Assembly: GCF_029894125.1 (NCBI RefSeq)
Contig: NZ_JARXYZ010000001.1
Coordinates: 434,001-498,000 of the forward strand
Reading direction: 5' to 3'
Origin: Kitasatospora sp. MAA19
GTDB taxonomy: Bacteria; Actinomycetota; Actinomycetes; Streptomycetales; Streptomycetaceae
DNA length: 64,000 nucleotides
Shown here: positions 1-9,516 of the stretch, piece after piece
How positions within the stretch are numbered: the first letter of the stretch is position 1
How the letters are laid out: each line of letters begins with the position of its first letter
Notes under the pieces: model-generated
Databases searched by the model: none
What the model was told of the DNA's origin: nothing
Seen by the model: only the letters and a program-made list of their open reading frames with translations
Made by a program: the position numbers and the translations under genes

Positions 1-56
1 CGCGATCACGGGCGGGTAGCCGCCCGCGCACCCGGCACAAAGGGGGAGCACCGGAG

Positions 57-902
57 ATGACGGACGAGACCGCGCAGTCGGCCGAGCCACAGGAGGAGGC
101 CTTCCCGCCGCCCCGGCCCGGCCCGGCGCCCGCCCGGCGCGGCCGCGGCCGCGCGCTGGCCGCGCTCGGCGTCCTCGGCGAACTCCTGATAACTCTGGGC
201 CTGGTGCTCGGCCTGTTCGTCGCCTACTCGCTGTGGTGGACCAACGTGGAGGCGGACCGCTCGGCGGCCGCGGCCTCCGGCAGACTGCGCGACACCTGGG
301 CCGCGAGCCCGACCGGCACCCCCTCGGCGGCCCCCGGCGAGACGCCCGGCGCGACGCCCAGCGCGACGCCCGGCAAGACGCCCGGCGCGACGCCCACCGC
401 GCCGTACGCGGCCGGGGACGCGGTCGGCTTCCTGTACGTCCCGGCGATGGGCAAGGACTACCAGGTGCTGATCCGGATGGGCACCGACAGCGGCACCCTG
501 GCCGAGGGCGTGGCGGGGGTGTACGAGCAGCCCTACCGGGCCGCGATGCCCTGGGACGAGGCCGGCAACTTCGCGCTGGCGGCCCACCGGGACGGCCACG
601 GCGCCAAGTTCCACGACCTGGACGCCGTCCACAAGGGCGCCGCGATCGTCGTCGAGACCAAGGACAAGTGGTACGTCTACCGGGTCGACAACACCCTGCC
701 GGAGGCCTCCAAGTACGACACCGGCATCGTCGCGCCCGTCCCGGTCGGCTCGGGCTACGCCGGCCCCGGCCGGTACATCACGCTGACCACCTGCACGCCC
801 GTGTACACCTCGCGCTACCGGATGGCGGTCTGGGGGAGCCTGGTCCGGGTGGACGACGTGGACGCCAAGCGCACCCCGCCGCCGGAGCTGCGCTCCTCCT
901 GA
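57..902 (+). CDS. Class E sortase
   Basis: Membrane-anchored transpeptidase that would cut LAXTG-type sorting signals and attach surface proteins to the cell wall. Of 281 residues, a cytoplasmic Pro/Arg-rich head is followed by one membrane segment (about 38-60), a Thr/Pro/Gly-rich spacer (about 84-118) made of GATPSATPGKTPG-like repeats, and a sortase barrel (about 120-270). The catalytic triad is visible as His177 (LAAHRDGHG), Cys246 (TLTTCTP) and Arg255 (RYRMAVWG). The ATG is preceded by GGGGGAG and GGAG. It converges on pknB with a strong hairpin between them. A TAG at 17-19 could end an upstream gene cut by the window edge. The family call is firm; the substrate is inferred, and the collagen-like protein at 54371-56269 is a candidate. 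Confidence 0.9.
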   Translation: MTDETAQSAEPQEEAFPPPRPGPAPARRGRGRALAALGVLGELLITLGLVLGLFVAYSLWWTNVEADRSAAAASGRLRDTWAASPTGTPSAAPGETPGATPSATPGKTPGATPTAPYAAGDAVGFLYVPAMGKDYQVLIRMGTDSGTLAEGVAGVYEQPYRAAMPWDEAGNFALAAHRDGHGAKFHDLDAVHKGAAIVVETKDKWYVYRVDNTLPEASKYDTGIVAPVPVGSGYAGPGRYITLTTCTPVYTSRYRMAVWGSLVRVDDVDAKRTPPPELRSS

Positions 903-912
903 GCTCCGCGGA

Positions 913-961
913 GAACGCCCGAGGGCCCGTCGCAGTCGTTGCGACGGGCCCTCGGGCGTTC
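913..961. terminator. Bidirectional terminator, 22-bp perfect stem
   Basis: Arms 913-934 and 940-961 are perfectly complementary over 22 bp with a 5-base loop (GTCGT). It sits between the convergent sortase and pknB genes and can serve both strands. Confidence 0.85.
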
Positions 962-1003
962 CTGCTCAGGACAACCAGGCCTCAGAACCAGGGGAACCAG
1001 GGC

Positions 1004-3142
1004 TTAGTTGTTTCCCCCTTTGGTGTTGGAGGGTGTCGGGGGGACGGGGGGGAGGGGGTCGCCCCCTTTGGGTGGATCGGCCGGCTTCGTGACGAGCTGC
1101 ACCTGGGTGTTCGGGTCCAGCTGGGTGCCGGCCGGCGGGTTGGTGTTCATCACGGTGGCGTTCGGGTCCGAGGGACCGGACACCACCGTGAAGCCCAGAC
1201 CGGCCTTCGTCAGCTGCGAGATGGCATCCGACAGCTTGACGTTCTGCAGCGCCGGGACCTGGGGCTTGTCCTGCGCCTTGTAGACCGTCAGCGTGATCTT
1301 CGTGTTGGCCGGGGCCTTGGTGCCGGCCGGGACGGACTGCTGGGCGACGGTGTTCACCTTGGTCGGGTCGTTGGTCTGTGCCGTCTTCGAGGCGTCGACC
1401 TGGAAGCCCTGGCCCTCCAGCTGGGCCTGCGCGACCTCCTTCTGCATGCCGACCACGTTCGGCACGGGCAGCTTCGCCTTGCCCTGCGAGACGGTCAGCT
1501 TGACCGGTGCGCCCGGGTCGGCCGAGCCGGACGCCGGATCCTGGGCGGTGACCGTCTCCTGCGGGGCGGTGTCGTCGTCCTTGTACTCGGTGGTGACGTT
1601 GGTGAAGCCCGCGTCGTTGAACGCCTTCGTCGCCTGGTCCTTGGTCTTGCCGATCACGCTAGGCACCGGCGTCTTGGCCGGGCCCGAGGAGATCTGCACC
1701 GTGATGGTGGCGTTCTCGGCGACCTGACCGCCGACCACCGGGTTCTGGGTGCAGACCTGGTCCTTCTTGATGTTGGCGTCCGGGCAGGCGATCTTGTCGC
1801 CCTCGGTCACCACGAGCTTGGGACCGGCCGCGGCGGCGGCCGTCTTGGCGTCCGCCAGGCTCTTGCCGACCAGGTTCGGCACGGAGACCTTCGGGGTGTC
1901 CTTGGCGCCGTTGCCGTTGAACATGGCCTGGGCCACGAAGAAGGTGCCGACCAGGACCAGCACGGCGGCCACCGCCAGCACGATCCAGGAGGTGTTGCTC
2001 TTCTTCGGCGGCTCCTCGCCGCGCCGGCCGCCCTCGCGGCCGTAGCCGTCGTCGGGACCGCCGCCTGACGGGCCGCCGGCGTAGGTCTGGCCGTAGCCGT
2101 CGTCCTGGTAGCCGCCCTGCGGCCCGTAGCCGGGCTGTCCGCCGGCCTGCGGCAGGACGGTGGTCGGGCCGCCGCCGGGCTGCTGCGGGAGCACGTTGGT
2201 CTGGCCGTACGGGTCGTGCTGCTGCGGGTAGCCGTTCTGGTCGTAGCCGTACCCGGCGGCGCCCATGCCGTACGCGGCGGCCTGCTGGGCGGCGGCCACC
2301 GGCAGGCCGTCGAGGAAGCGCTCGATGTCGTCGCGCATCTCGTCGGCGGACTGGTAGCGGTAGTCGCGGTCCTTGGCGAGCGCCTTCAGCACGATCGCGT
2401 CGATCTCGGGGCGCACCTCGGGGTCGAACACGGACGGCGGCTGCGGCTCCTCCCGGACGTGCTGGTAGGCCACCGCGACCGGGGAGTCGCCGACGAACGG
2501 CGGGCGGACGGTCAGCAGCTCGTAGAGCAGGCAGCCGGTGGAGTAGAGGTCGGAGCGGGCGTCGACCTGCTCGCCCTTGGCCTGCTCGGGGGAGAGGTAC
2601 TGGGCGGTGCCGATGACGGCCGAGGTCTGCGTCATGGTCATCCCGGCGTCGCCCATCGCGCGGGCGATGCCGAAGTCCATGACCTTGACGTTGCCCTGCC
2701 GGGTCAGCATCACGTTGGCCGGCTTGATGTCGCGGTGCACGATGCCGGCGCGGTGCGAGTACTCCAGCGCCTGCAGGATGCCGATGGTCATCTCCAGCGC
2801 GCGCTCCGGCAGCAGCCGGCGGCCGGAGTGCAGCAGCTCGCGCAGGGTGGACCCCTCGACGTACTCCATCACGATGTACGGGATGGAGATGCCGTCGATG
2901 TAGTCCTCGCCGGTGTCGTACACGGCGACGATCGCGGGGTGGTTCAGGGACGCCGCGGACTGCGCCTCGCGGCGGAAGCGGGCCTGGAACGACGGATCCC
3001 GGGCCATGTCGGCCCGGAGCGTCTTCACTGCGACGGAACGGCCGAGCCGGGTGTCATGGGCGAGGTACACCTCGGCCATGCCGCCGCGTCCTAGGACGCC
3101 GCCGAGCTCGTACCTGCCGCCGAGGCGGCGAGGCTCTTCCAT
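1004..3142 (-). CDS. pknB: Serine/threonine protein kinase with four PASTA domains (PknB/StkP type)
   Basis: Transmembrane kinase that senses peptidoglycan fragments or lipid II and phosphorylates cell-division and wall-synthesis proteins. Of 712 residues, the kinase domain (about 11-275) has the glycine loop GRGGMAEVY, Lys40, HRDIKPANVM (Asp138) and DFG (156-158). A Gly/Tyr/Gln-rich juxtamembrane linker follows, then one membrane helix (WIVLAVAAVLVLVGTFFV), then four extracellular PASTA repeats, each beginning with a V-P-x-hydrophobic motif. The ATG at 3142 was chosen because the product then starts MEEPRRLGGRYEL and GGGAGAGGG lies upstream; an in-frame start further up gives a non-conserved Arg-rich head. 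It is last in the minus-strand operon fhaA-fhaB-pstP-rodA-pbpA-pknB. The 260-bp gap before it may hold an internal promoter. Confidence 0.95.
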   Translation of the reverse strand: MEEPRRLGGRYELGGVLGRGGMAEVYLAHDTRLGRSVAVKTLRADMARDPSFQARFRREAQSAASLNHPAIVAVYDTGEDYIDGISIPYIVMEYVEGSTLRELLHSGRRLLPERALEMTIGILQALEYSHRAGIVHRDIKPANVMLTRQGNVKVMDFGIARAMGDAGMTMTQTSAVIGTAQYLSPEQAKGEQVDARSDLYSTGCLLYELLTVRPPFVGDSPVAVAYQHVREEPQPPSVFDPEVRPEIDAIVLKALAKDRDYRYQSADEMRDDIERFLDGLPVAAAQQAAAYGMGAAGYGYDQNGYPQQHDPYGQTNVLPQQPGGGPTTVLPQAGGQPGYGPQGGYQDDGYGQTYAGGPSGGGPDDGYGREGGRRGEEPPKKSNTSWIVLAVAAVLVLVGTFFVAQAMFNGNGAKDTPKVSVPNLVGKSLADAKTAAAAAGPKLVVTEGDKIACPDANIKKDQVCTQNPVVGGQVAENATITVQISSGPAKTPVPSVIGKTKDQATKAFNDAGFTNVTTEYKDDDTAPQETVTAQDPASGSADPGAPVKLTVSQGKAKLPVPNVVGMQKEVAQAQLEGQGFQVDASKTAQTNDPTKVNTVAQQSVPAGTKAPANTKITLTVYKAQDKPQVPALQNVKLSDAISQLTKAGLGFTVVSGPSDPNATVMNTNPPAGTQLDPNTQVQLVTKPADPPKGGDPLPPVPPTPSNTKGGNN

Positions 3143-3402
3143 AGTTCCGACCCTCTCCCTCACCCGCCGGTGAGGTTGTGACGTAGGTGTCCCCGCACGC
3201 TCTGGGTGACGCCGCGCGGGCCTCGACCGGTTCTCCGGCAGGGCCGTGCGCCGTCTCGCGGGCGGCAACGGGCACACCCGCTGCTGGCGGATACGCTACC
3301 GGTCGTACCGTGCCGGGCCGGAGTCGGCCGTCGGCCGATATCAGACCGGTATCCGGACGAGGGTGCCGATCGTGACATTCGACTCACCACCGGGCCCCCT
3401 CC

Positions 3403-4860
3403 CTACTTGCCGAGCACGGCCTGCATCACCGCCTTGGCGATCGGGGCGGCCAGCCGGCCGCCGCTGATGCCGTCGCGGTTGTCGGAGCCGTCCTCGACCA
3501 CGACCGCGACCGCGACCGACTGGCCGTCGGAGGTCTTGGCCCAGGAGGTGAACCAGGCGAACGGCAGCCCGGCGTTGTCCTCGCCGTGCTGCGCGGTACC
3601 GGTCTTGCCGCCGACCTGCAGGCCGGGGATCTTGGCGTTCTTGCCGGTGCCGTTCTCCACCACCGAGACCATCAGGTCCTGCATCTTCTGCGCGGTGCTC
3701 GGGCTCATCGGCTGGGAGAACTGCTTCTCGGTGTGCTTGGAGATGGTGGTCAGCGAGGCCGAGCGCTCCTGGTCGACCAGGTACGGCTGCATCAGGCTGC
3801 CGTTGTTGGCGATCGCGGCGGAGACCATGGCCATCTGCAGCGGGGTGGCGCGGGTGTCGTGCTGGCCGATCGAGTCCTGCGCGGTGCCGTCCAGGCTCGC
3901 GCTGTCCGGGAAGATGCTCTTCTCGGAGCGGACCGGGGTGTCGATCGTGCTGTTGAAGCCGAACTTCTCCGCCTGCGCCCGCATCTTCTCCTTGCCGAGG
4001 TCGGCGCCCATCTTGGCGTAGACCGTGTTGCAGGACTGGTCCATGCCGGACTTGAGCGTGGCGTTCTCGCAGCGCTCGGTGGGGCTCTCGTTGTTCAGCA
4101 CGGTGTTGGTGCCGGGCAGCTTGTACGGGTCCGGGGTCGAGGTGGCGTCGTTGATGTTCTGGTACAGGCCGTTCTCGAACGCGGCGGTCGCGGTGACCAG
4201 CTTGAACGTCGAGCCGGGCGGATAGGTCTCCTTCAGCGCCCGGTTCAGCATCGGCTTGTTCGGGTCCGCGTTGAGGTCCGTCCAGGCCTTGGAGTCACCG
4301 CTCTCGCTGCCGGCGATGGTGCCCGGGTCGTAGGACGGGGTGGAGACCAGGGCCAGGATCGCGCCGGTCTTCGGGTCCAGCGCGACGGCGGCGCCCTTCT
4401 TGTCGCCCAGGCCGTCCCAGGCGGCCTTCTGGGCCTTGGCGTTGATCGTCGTGACGACGTCGCCGCCGCGCTTCTGCTCGCCGGTCAGCATGTCCAGGGT
4501 GTTGCGGAAGAACAGCCGGTCGTCGGTGCCGGAGAGGATGCCGTCCTCCAGGCTCTCCAGCTGGTTGGAGCCGAAGACCTGGGAGGAGTAGCCGGTGACC
4601 GGGGCGTACATCGGGCCGTCGACCCAGGAGCGCTTGTACTTGTAGCGCAGGCCGTTGACGAAGTCGGACTTCGTGACCGGCTGGCCGCCGACGATGATGT
4701 TGCCGCGCGGGTGGGCGTATCGGTCGTACTGCTGGCGCTTGTTGTTCTTGTTGGTGGCCCAGGACTCGGCCTGGACGCCCTGCACCCAGTTGGTGCGCAC
4801 CATCAGGGCCAGGATCAGGACGAGGCAGAAGATCGAGACCCGGCGGATCGGCTTGTTCAT
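3403..4860 (-). CDS. pbpA: Penicillin-binding protein 2 / PbpA (transpeptidase)
   Basis: Class B penicillin-binding protein that cross-links peptidoglycan and acts with a SEDS glycosyltransferase. Of 485 residues, there is a short cytoplasmic start, one membrane anchor (about 8-22), a dimerisation/pedestal region, and the transpeptidase domain with all three motifs: S217-T-F-K220 (PPGSTFKLV), S277-C-N (DQSCN) and K420-T-G (GGKTGTAQ). The length fits the family. The start overlaps the end of rodA by four bases, so the two are translationally coupled. PbpA is a known target of PknB-type kinases in actinobacteria, which agrees with the operon. Confidence 0.95.
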   Translation of the reverse strand: MNKPIRRVSIFCLVLILALMVRTNWVQGVQAESWATNKNNKRQQYDRYAHPRGNIIVGGQPVTKSDFVNGLRYKYKRSWVDGPMYAPVTGYSSQVFGSNQLESLEDGILSGTDDRLFFRNTLDMLTGEQKRGGDVVTTINAKAQKAAWDGLGDKKGAAVALDPKTGAILALVSTPSYDPGTIAGSESGDSKAWTDLNADPNKPMLNRALKETYPPGSTFKLVTATAAFENGLYQNINDATSTPDPYKLPGTNTVLNNESPTERCENATLKSGMDQSCNTVYAKMGADLGKEKMRAQAEKFGFNSTIDTPVRSEKSIFPDSASLDGTAQDSIGQHDTRATPLQMAMVSAAIANNGSLMQPYLVDQERSASLTTISKHTEKQFSQPMSPSTAQKMQDLMVSVVENGTGKNAKIPGLQVGGKTGTAQHGEDNAGLPFAWFTSWAKTSDGQSVAVAVVVEDGSDNRDGISGGRLAAPIAKAVMQAVLGK

Positions 4861-6329
4861 CGGGCGGGTCCTCCCTGGCCCTCGGTGGCCGGGGCCGGTT
4901 CGACCCCGGGTCGTCGCGCGCTGTCGCTGATCTTCAGCAGGATCGCGATCAGCGCCCAGTTGGCGACCACGGACGAACCGCCCTGGGCGAGGAACGGCAT
5001 GGTCATACCGGTCAGCGGGATCAGTCCGGTGACGCCGCCGGCCACGACGAAGACCTGGATCGCCATCGCCGAGGCGAGGCCGACGGCGAACAGCTTGCCG
5101 AACGGGTCGCGGGCGGCGAGGGCGGTGCGCAGGCCGCGCTGCACCAGCAGCGCGTACAGCAGGAAGATCGCCATCAGACCGGCCAGCCCGAGTTCCTCGC
5201 CGAACGAGCCCAGGATGAAGTCGCTCTTGGCGGCGAAGTTGATCAGCCAGGAGCGGCCCTGGCCGAGGCCCGAGCCGGTCACCCCGCCGGAGCCGAGCGC
5301 CATCAGCGACTGGCCGATCTGCTCGGTGGCGCCCGTCGGCGGGTGCGGGCCGAAGGCGGCCATCGGGTCCAGCCAGGCGTCGATGCGGACCTTGACGTGG
5401 CTGGTGGTCATGGCGACCGCGACCGCGCCGCCGACCGACATCAGCAGGCCGAACAGGATCCAGCTGGTCCGCTCGGTGGCGACGTAGAGCATCACCACGA
5501 ACAGGCCGAAGAACAGGAAGGACGTGCCGAGGTCGTTCTCGAAGATCAGGATCAGCAGGCTGAGCAGCCAGATGACGACGATCGGGCCGAGGTCGCGGCC
5601 GCGCGGCAGGTACAGGCCCATGAAGCGGCGGCTGGCCAGCGCCAGCGCGTCCCGCTTGACCATCAGGTAGCCGGCGAAGAACACGGTCAGGATGATCTTG
5701 GCGAACTCGCCGGGCTGGATGGAGAAGCCGCCCAGCCGGATCCAGATCTTGGCGCCGAAGTCCTCCGCCCGGGCCGGGAAGAAGGCCGGCGCGGCGAGCA
5801 GGACCAGGGCCGCCACCATCGAGATGTACGTGTAGCGCTGGAGCACCCGGTGGTCCTTCAGGAAGACCATCACGGCGATGAACAGCCCGATCCCGAGGGC
5901 CGACCAGATCAGCTGGTTCCGGGCCGCCGGGAAGTTGGCGGTCAACAGCTTGCCGGCCTTGTCGAGCCGCCAGATCATCACCACGCCGAGCCCGTTCAGC
6001 AGGGTGGCGATCGGCAGTATCAGCGGGTCCGCGTACGGCGCGAAGCGGCGCACCAGCAGGTGTGCGATCAGGGCCAGCGCGCCCATGCCGAGGCCGTAGC
6101 CGAGCATGCCGGCGGGCAGTGCGGAGTCCATCGCGAGGCCCACGTTGGCGTACGCGAGGATCGGCAGCACGACGGCGAAGGCCAGCAGGGCCAGCTCGGT
6201 GTTGCGCCGGTTCGGCGCGCCCTGCGGGGAGATGGTGGTGTTGCCCCGGCGTCGGCCGGTGGCGCGCTCGGCCGCCGTCCGGCGTCGGCCGGCCCGGCCG
6301 GAGTCGCCGCTCAGGTCGTAGGTGCTCAC
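4857..6329 (-). CDS. rodA: SEDS family peptidoglycan glycosyltransferase RodA/FtsW
   Basis: Polytopic membrane enzyme that polymerises lipid II into glycan strands with its partner PbpA. Of 490 residues, an Arg-rich cytoplasmic head (RAGRRRTAAERATGRRRG) precedes about ten to twelve hydrophobic segments. The SEDS signatures are visible: a WIRLGGFSIQPGEFAKI stretch, ENDLGTS, and the C-terminal LIPLTGMTMPFLAQGGSS. The GTG start at 6329 has AGGGAG about ten bases upstream. Its stop overlaps the pbpA start (GTG/ATG and TGA). The operon position with pbpA and pknB favours the RodA-type paralogue over the division-cluster FtsW. Confidence 0.93.
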   Translation of the reverse strand: MSTYDLSGDSGRAGRRRTAAERATGRRRGNTTISPQGAPNRRNTELALLAFAVVLPILAYANVGLAMDSALPAGMLGYGLGMGALALIAHLLVRRFAPYADPLILPIATLLNGLGVVMIWRLDKAGKLLTANFPAARNQLIWSALGIGLFIAVMVFLKDHRVLQRYTYISMVAALVLLAAPAFFPARAEDFGAKIWIRLGGFSIQPGEFAKIILTVFFAGYLMVKRDALALASRRFMGLYLPRGRDLGPIVVIWLLSLLILIFENDLGTSFLFFGLFVVMLYVATERTSWILFGLLMSVGGAVAVAMTTSHVKVRIDAWLDPMAAFGPHPPTGATEQIGQSLMALGSGGVTGSGLGQGRSWLINFAAKSDFILGSFGEELGLAGLMAIFLLYALLVQRGLRTALAARDPFGKLFAVGLASAMAIQVFVVAGGVTGLIPLTGMTMPFLAQGGSSVVANWALIAILLKISDSARRPGVEPAPATEGQGGPAR

Positions 6330-6393
6330 GTGGTGACCGCTCCCTGACGGCCGGCAGCCCCGCTCGGGGCGGGCCTATGTCGGATCACGGAGG

Positions 6394-8019
6394 TCACTGC
6401 TTCGGGCAGGAGTCGGCCCGGCTGCGCTCCTCCTCGGTCAGCCCGGGCAGCTCGCCGGTCGAGCCGGTGTTCGGCGCGGTGGCGTTCGGCGCGGGGGCCG
6501 GCGTGCTCGGGGCGGTCGGGGTCGGGGTGGCCTGGGGGGTGCTGGTGGGGGCCGCCGCCGCCGGGCCGCGGGTCTTCTCGCCCGGGGTGGGCGTGGTGGC
6601 CAGGAACGCGGCGTGGGTGGCCTGCGTCGTCTGGGGGGTGCCCTGCGCGGCCGGGTTGGCCCGGGCGTCGGCGACCTTCTTGCAGAGCTTGACCCAGCCG
6701 TCGAGCTCCTGAACGGTCGTGTTGGCGTCGTTCAGGCTGCCGACCGAGATGGTCTTGCCGAGGTGGCCGCGCTGGTCCTGCGGCAGGTACCGGAGCTCGA
6801 CGTCCTTGTACGAGGTGTGCACCGAGGACAGGCTCAGGCCGGCCAGGTTCTGGTTGATGCCCTGGTAGACCGCGACGTGGTCGCCGTCCTCGCCGACGTA
6901 GTACTGGTCCTGGGTCCACTGGTAACCGAAGAACCCGGCGCCGCCGAGCAGGCCGAGGGTGACCAGGACGGCCAGCGAGACGGTGAGGCCCCGGCGCCTG
7001 CGCTTCGGGGGCGCCTCCTCGTCGAACTCCTCGGTGCCGTACACCGAGGGCTCGCCGGAGCCGTAGCCGTCGTACTCCCCCTCGTAGCCCTCGGCGGGGC
7101 CGAAGCCGCCCTGGGCAGCGCCGTAGCCCTCGGCCGGGCCGAAGGCGCCCTGCGGGGCGCGCCCGAGGCCGGCCGCGCGGCCGGCCGGGGTGTCGGCGAT
7201 CGAGCGGTCCGCGGCGGTCGAGGACGGCGGGGTGTCGGCGACCGCGCCGACCACCACCGGGACGTCGTTGAACTGGCCGCTCATGGTGTCCGTGGCACCG
7301 ACGTCGATGACGTCCGCCACGATGCAGGTGATGTTGTCCGGACCGCCGCCGCGCAGCGCGAGCTGGATCAGCTCCTGCACGGTCTGCTCGGGCGAGTAGT
7401 AGCTGCCGAGGGTGTCCTGGAGGGTCTGGTGGCTGACCGGGCCGGAGAGGCCGTCGGAGCAGATCAGGTAGCGGTCGCCGGCGCGGACCTCGCGGATCGA
7501 CAGGTCGGGCTCGACCTGGCCGCGGCCGTCGAGCGCCCGCATCAGCAGCGAGCGCTGCGGATGGGTCTCGGCCTCCTCCGGCGTGATCCGGCCCTCGTCG
7601 ACCAGGCGCTGCACCCAGGTGTGGTCCTGGGTGATCTGCACCAGCGAACCGTCACGCAGCAGGTAGGCGCGGGAGTCGCCGACGTGCACCAGGCCCATCC
7701 GCTGGCCCGTCCAGAGCATGGCGGTCAGCGTGCAGCCCATGCCCTCCAGCTGCGGGTCCTCCTCGACCATCTGCCGGAGCCGGTCGTTGGCGCCCTGGAC
7801 GGCGTTGCCCAGCAGGGTCAGCAGGTCGGCGCCCGGCACGTCCTCGTCCAGCCGGACGATCGAGCCGAGCACCTCGGAGGACGCGACCTCGCCGGCCGCC
7901 GCGCCGCCCATGCCGTCGGCCACGGCCAGCAGCCGCGGCCCGGCGTAGCCGGAGTCCTCGTTCCCCTCCCGGATCAGTCCCTTGTGGGAGCCGGCGGCGA
8001 AGCGCAGCACCAGGGTCAT
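6394..8019 (-). CDS. pstP: PP2C-type Ser/Thr protein phosphatase PstP
   Basis: Mn2+-dependent phosphatase that reverses PknB phosphorylation. Of 541 residues, the PP2C domain (about 1-235) shows RFAAGSHKGLIREGNEDS, the metal site ADGMGG, a GDSRAYLLRDG strand and SDGLSGPV. A variable linker follows, then one membrane helix (LTVSLAVLVTLGLLGGAGFF, about 335-355), an extracytoplasmic domain with a conserved Cys, and a Pro/Thr/Ala-rich tail. The ATG at 8019 gives the conserved product start MTLVLRFAAGSHKG; upstream in-frame codons belong to the fhaB region. It lies between fhaB and rodA in the same operon. Confidence 0.94.
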   Translation of the reverse strand: MTLVLRFAAGSHKGLIREGNEDSGYAGPRLLAVADGMGGAAAGEVASSEVLGSIVRLDEDVPGADLLTLLGNAVQGANDRLRQMVEEDPQLEGMGCTLTAMLWTGQRMGLVHVGDSRAYLLRDGSLVQITQDHTWVQRLVDEGRITPEEAETHPQRSLLMRALDGRGQVEPDLSIREVRAGDRYLICSDGLSGPVSHQTLQDTLGSYYSPEQTVQELIQLALRGGGPDNITCIVADVIDVGATDTMSGQFNDVPVVVGAVADTPPSSTAADRSIADTPAGRAAGLGRAPQGAFGPAEGYGAAQGGFGPAEGYEGEYDGYGSGEPSVYGTEEFDEEAPPKRRRRGLTVSLAVLVTLGLLGGAGFFGYQWTQDQYYVGEDGDHVAVYQGINQNLAGLSLSSVHTSYKDVELRYLPQDQRGHLGKTISVGSLNDANTTVQELDGWVKLCKKVADARANPAAQGTPQTTQATHAAFLATTPTPGEKTRGPAAAAPTSTPQATPTPTAPSTPAPAPNATAPNTGSTGELPGLTEEERSRADSCPKQ

Positions 8020-8072
8020 GCGACCTGTGCCCCCCTCTGGGTCATGGACGGGATGCTGTCCCTCATGCGCTA

Positions 8073-8609
8073 CTACTTCCGCAGTTCGATGACGGTCCTG
8101 CCGATACGGATCGGCATGCCCGGCTGGAGCGGGGTGGGCGCGGTCAGGCGCTGCCGGTCCAGATAGGTGCCGTTGGTGGAGCCTAGATCCTCGACCGTCC
8201 ACTGCCCAGTCTGATCCGGATAGATCCTGGCATGCCGGGAGGACGCGTAGTCGTCGTCCAGCACGATGGTGGAGTCGTGCGCACGGCCCAGGGTGATGGT
8301 CTGGCCCTGGAGTGCGACGGTGGTGCCGGCCAGTGAGCCCTGCACCACCACGAGCTGGGTCGGGGCGCCGCGGCGGCGGCCACCGCCCTGGGTCTGGCCC
8401 GCGGCGGCGGCCGGGGCGGGCGTGGCGCGCCCGGTGGCGGCCGTGGTGGCCGCACCGCCCGAGGGCGCAGCGGCGCCGCGACGGGAGGACCGGGGGTTCA
8501 CCTTGGTCCCGAACAGGTCGCTGCGGATCACCTGGATCGCGACGATGACGAACAGCCACAGCACGGCCAGGAAGCCCAGCCGCATGACCGTGAGGGTCAG
8601 TTCTGACAT
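8073..8609 (-). CDS. fhaB: FHA-domain membrane protein FhaB/FipA
   Basis: Adaptor that binds phosphothreonine peptides, typically from PknB-type kinases or PbpA, and helps couple kinase signalling to septation. Of 178 residues, an N-terminal membrane helix (about 9-27: GFLAVLWLFVIVAIQVI) is followed by a basic Ala/Gly/Thr linker and a C-terminal FHA domain (about 95-176) with GRAHDSTIVLDD, SSRHARI and the LGSTNGTYLD strand. The S-R-H and N-G residues used to bind phosphothreonine are present. The 53-bp gap to pstP and same strand indicate one operon. Confidence 0.93.
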   Translation of the reverse strand: MSELTLTVMRLGFLAVLWLFVIVAIQVIRSDLFGTKVNPRSSRRGAAAPSGGAATTAATGRATPAPAAAAGQTQGGGRRRGAPTQLVVVQGSLAGTTVALQGQTITLGRAHDSTIVLDDDYASSRHARIYPDQTGQWTVEDLGSTNGTYLDRQRLTAPTPLQPGMPIRIGRTVIELRK

Positions 8610-8655
8610 GGCCGGCCCGCCTGTCGGTGAGCGAGGCGCGCGAACAACTCGGACA

Positions 8656-9516
8656 CTACCCTTCGACCTGTCGGTAGACGATGGTGGTGGAGCCCACGAC
8701 GATGCGGGAGCCGTCGCGGAGCGTAGCGCGCTGGGTGTGCTGGCCGTCCACCACGATGCCGTTGGTGGATCCCAGGTCGAGCACCATCGAAGGGGTGCCG
8801 GGGCGGATCTCGGCGTGCTTGCGGGAGACCCCGGGGTCGTCGATCCGCACGTCCGCCTCGGTCGAGCGGCCGAGCACGCAGGCCGCGCCGGTGATCTGAT
8901 GGCGGGCGCCGTTCACCTCGATCCAGCGGCGGACCGAGGCGCCGTGGCCGGCGCCGGGGAACGCGCGGACGTTGCCGCCGGACGTCGCGGGCGGGCCCGG
9001 GGGCATCGCCGGGGGCGCGGCCGGTGGCGGCGGGGGCGCGTTGAACTGGCCGGCGCCCTGCTGCTGCCACGGTGCGCCGGGGGCCGGGGCGGCCGGCTGG
9101 CGGTCGTAGCCGGGCTGCTGCGGGGCGTACTGCTGCTGTTCCTCGGCGGCCAGGGTGCGGCTGCGCACCCGGTACAGCCCGGTGTCCAGGTCGTCGGCCT
9201 TCTCCAGGTTCACCTGGAGCGGGCCCATGAAGCTGTACCGCTGGGCCTCCGCGTACTCGCGGACCATGCCGGCCAGCTCGGTGCCCAGCTGCCCGGAGTA
9301 GGGGCTGAGCCGCTCGTGGTCGTGCGGGCTCAACTCGACGATGAAGTCGTTCGGCACGACGGTGCGGTCGCGGTTCCAGATGCTCGCGTTGTTGTCGCAC
9401 TCGCGCTGCAGCGCCCCGGCGATCTCCACGGGCTGGACCTCGGACTTGAACACCTTGGCGAAGGTGCCGTTGACGAGACCCTCAAGTCGCTGCTCGAACT
9501 TCTTCAGCACTCCCAT
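8656..9516 (-). CDS. fhaA: DUF3662 and FHA domain protein FhaA
   Basis: First gene of the signalling operon. In actinobacteria FhaA docks phosphorylated partners such as the lipid II flippase regulator region of MviN. Of 286 residues, the N-terminal DUF3662 domain (about 1-120) starts MGVLKKFEQRLEGLVNGTF. A Pro/Gln/Gly-rich linker (about 135-190) follows, then the FHA domain (about 200-286) with LGRSTEADVRIDDPGVSRKH and LGSTNGIVVD. The ATG at 9516 was chosen because of the conserved MGVLKKFEQ start and the GGAAGGGGG site eight bases upstream; the reading frame stays open for a further 53 codons without family similarity. Confidence 0.94.
   Translation of the reverse strand: MGVLKKFEQRLEGLVNGTFAKVFKSEVQPVEIAGALQRECDNNASIWNRDRTVVPNDFIVELSPHDHERLSPYSGQLGTELAGMVREYAEAQRYSFMGPLQVNLEKADDLDTGLYRVRSRTLAAEEQQQYAPQQPGYDRQPAAPAPGAPWQQQGAGQFNAPPPPPAAPPAMPPGPPATSGGNVRAFPGAGHGASVRRWIEVNGARHQITGAACVLGRSTEADVRIDDPGVSRKHAEIRPGTPSMVLDLGSTNGIVVDGQHTQRATLRDGSRIVVGSTTIVYRQVEG

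Noticed and set aside
233-2068. Very long Arg/Gly-rich plus-strand frame over the sortase and pknB
   Set aside because: Typical shadow frame of high-GC DNA; the true genes in this span have full domain sets.
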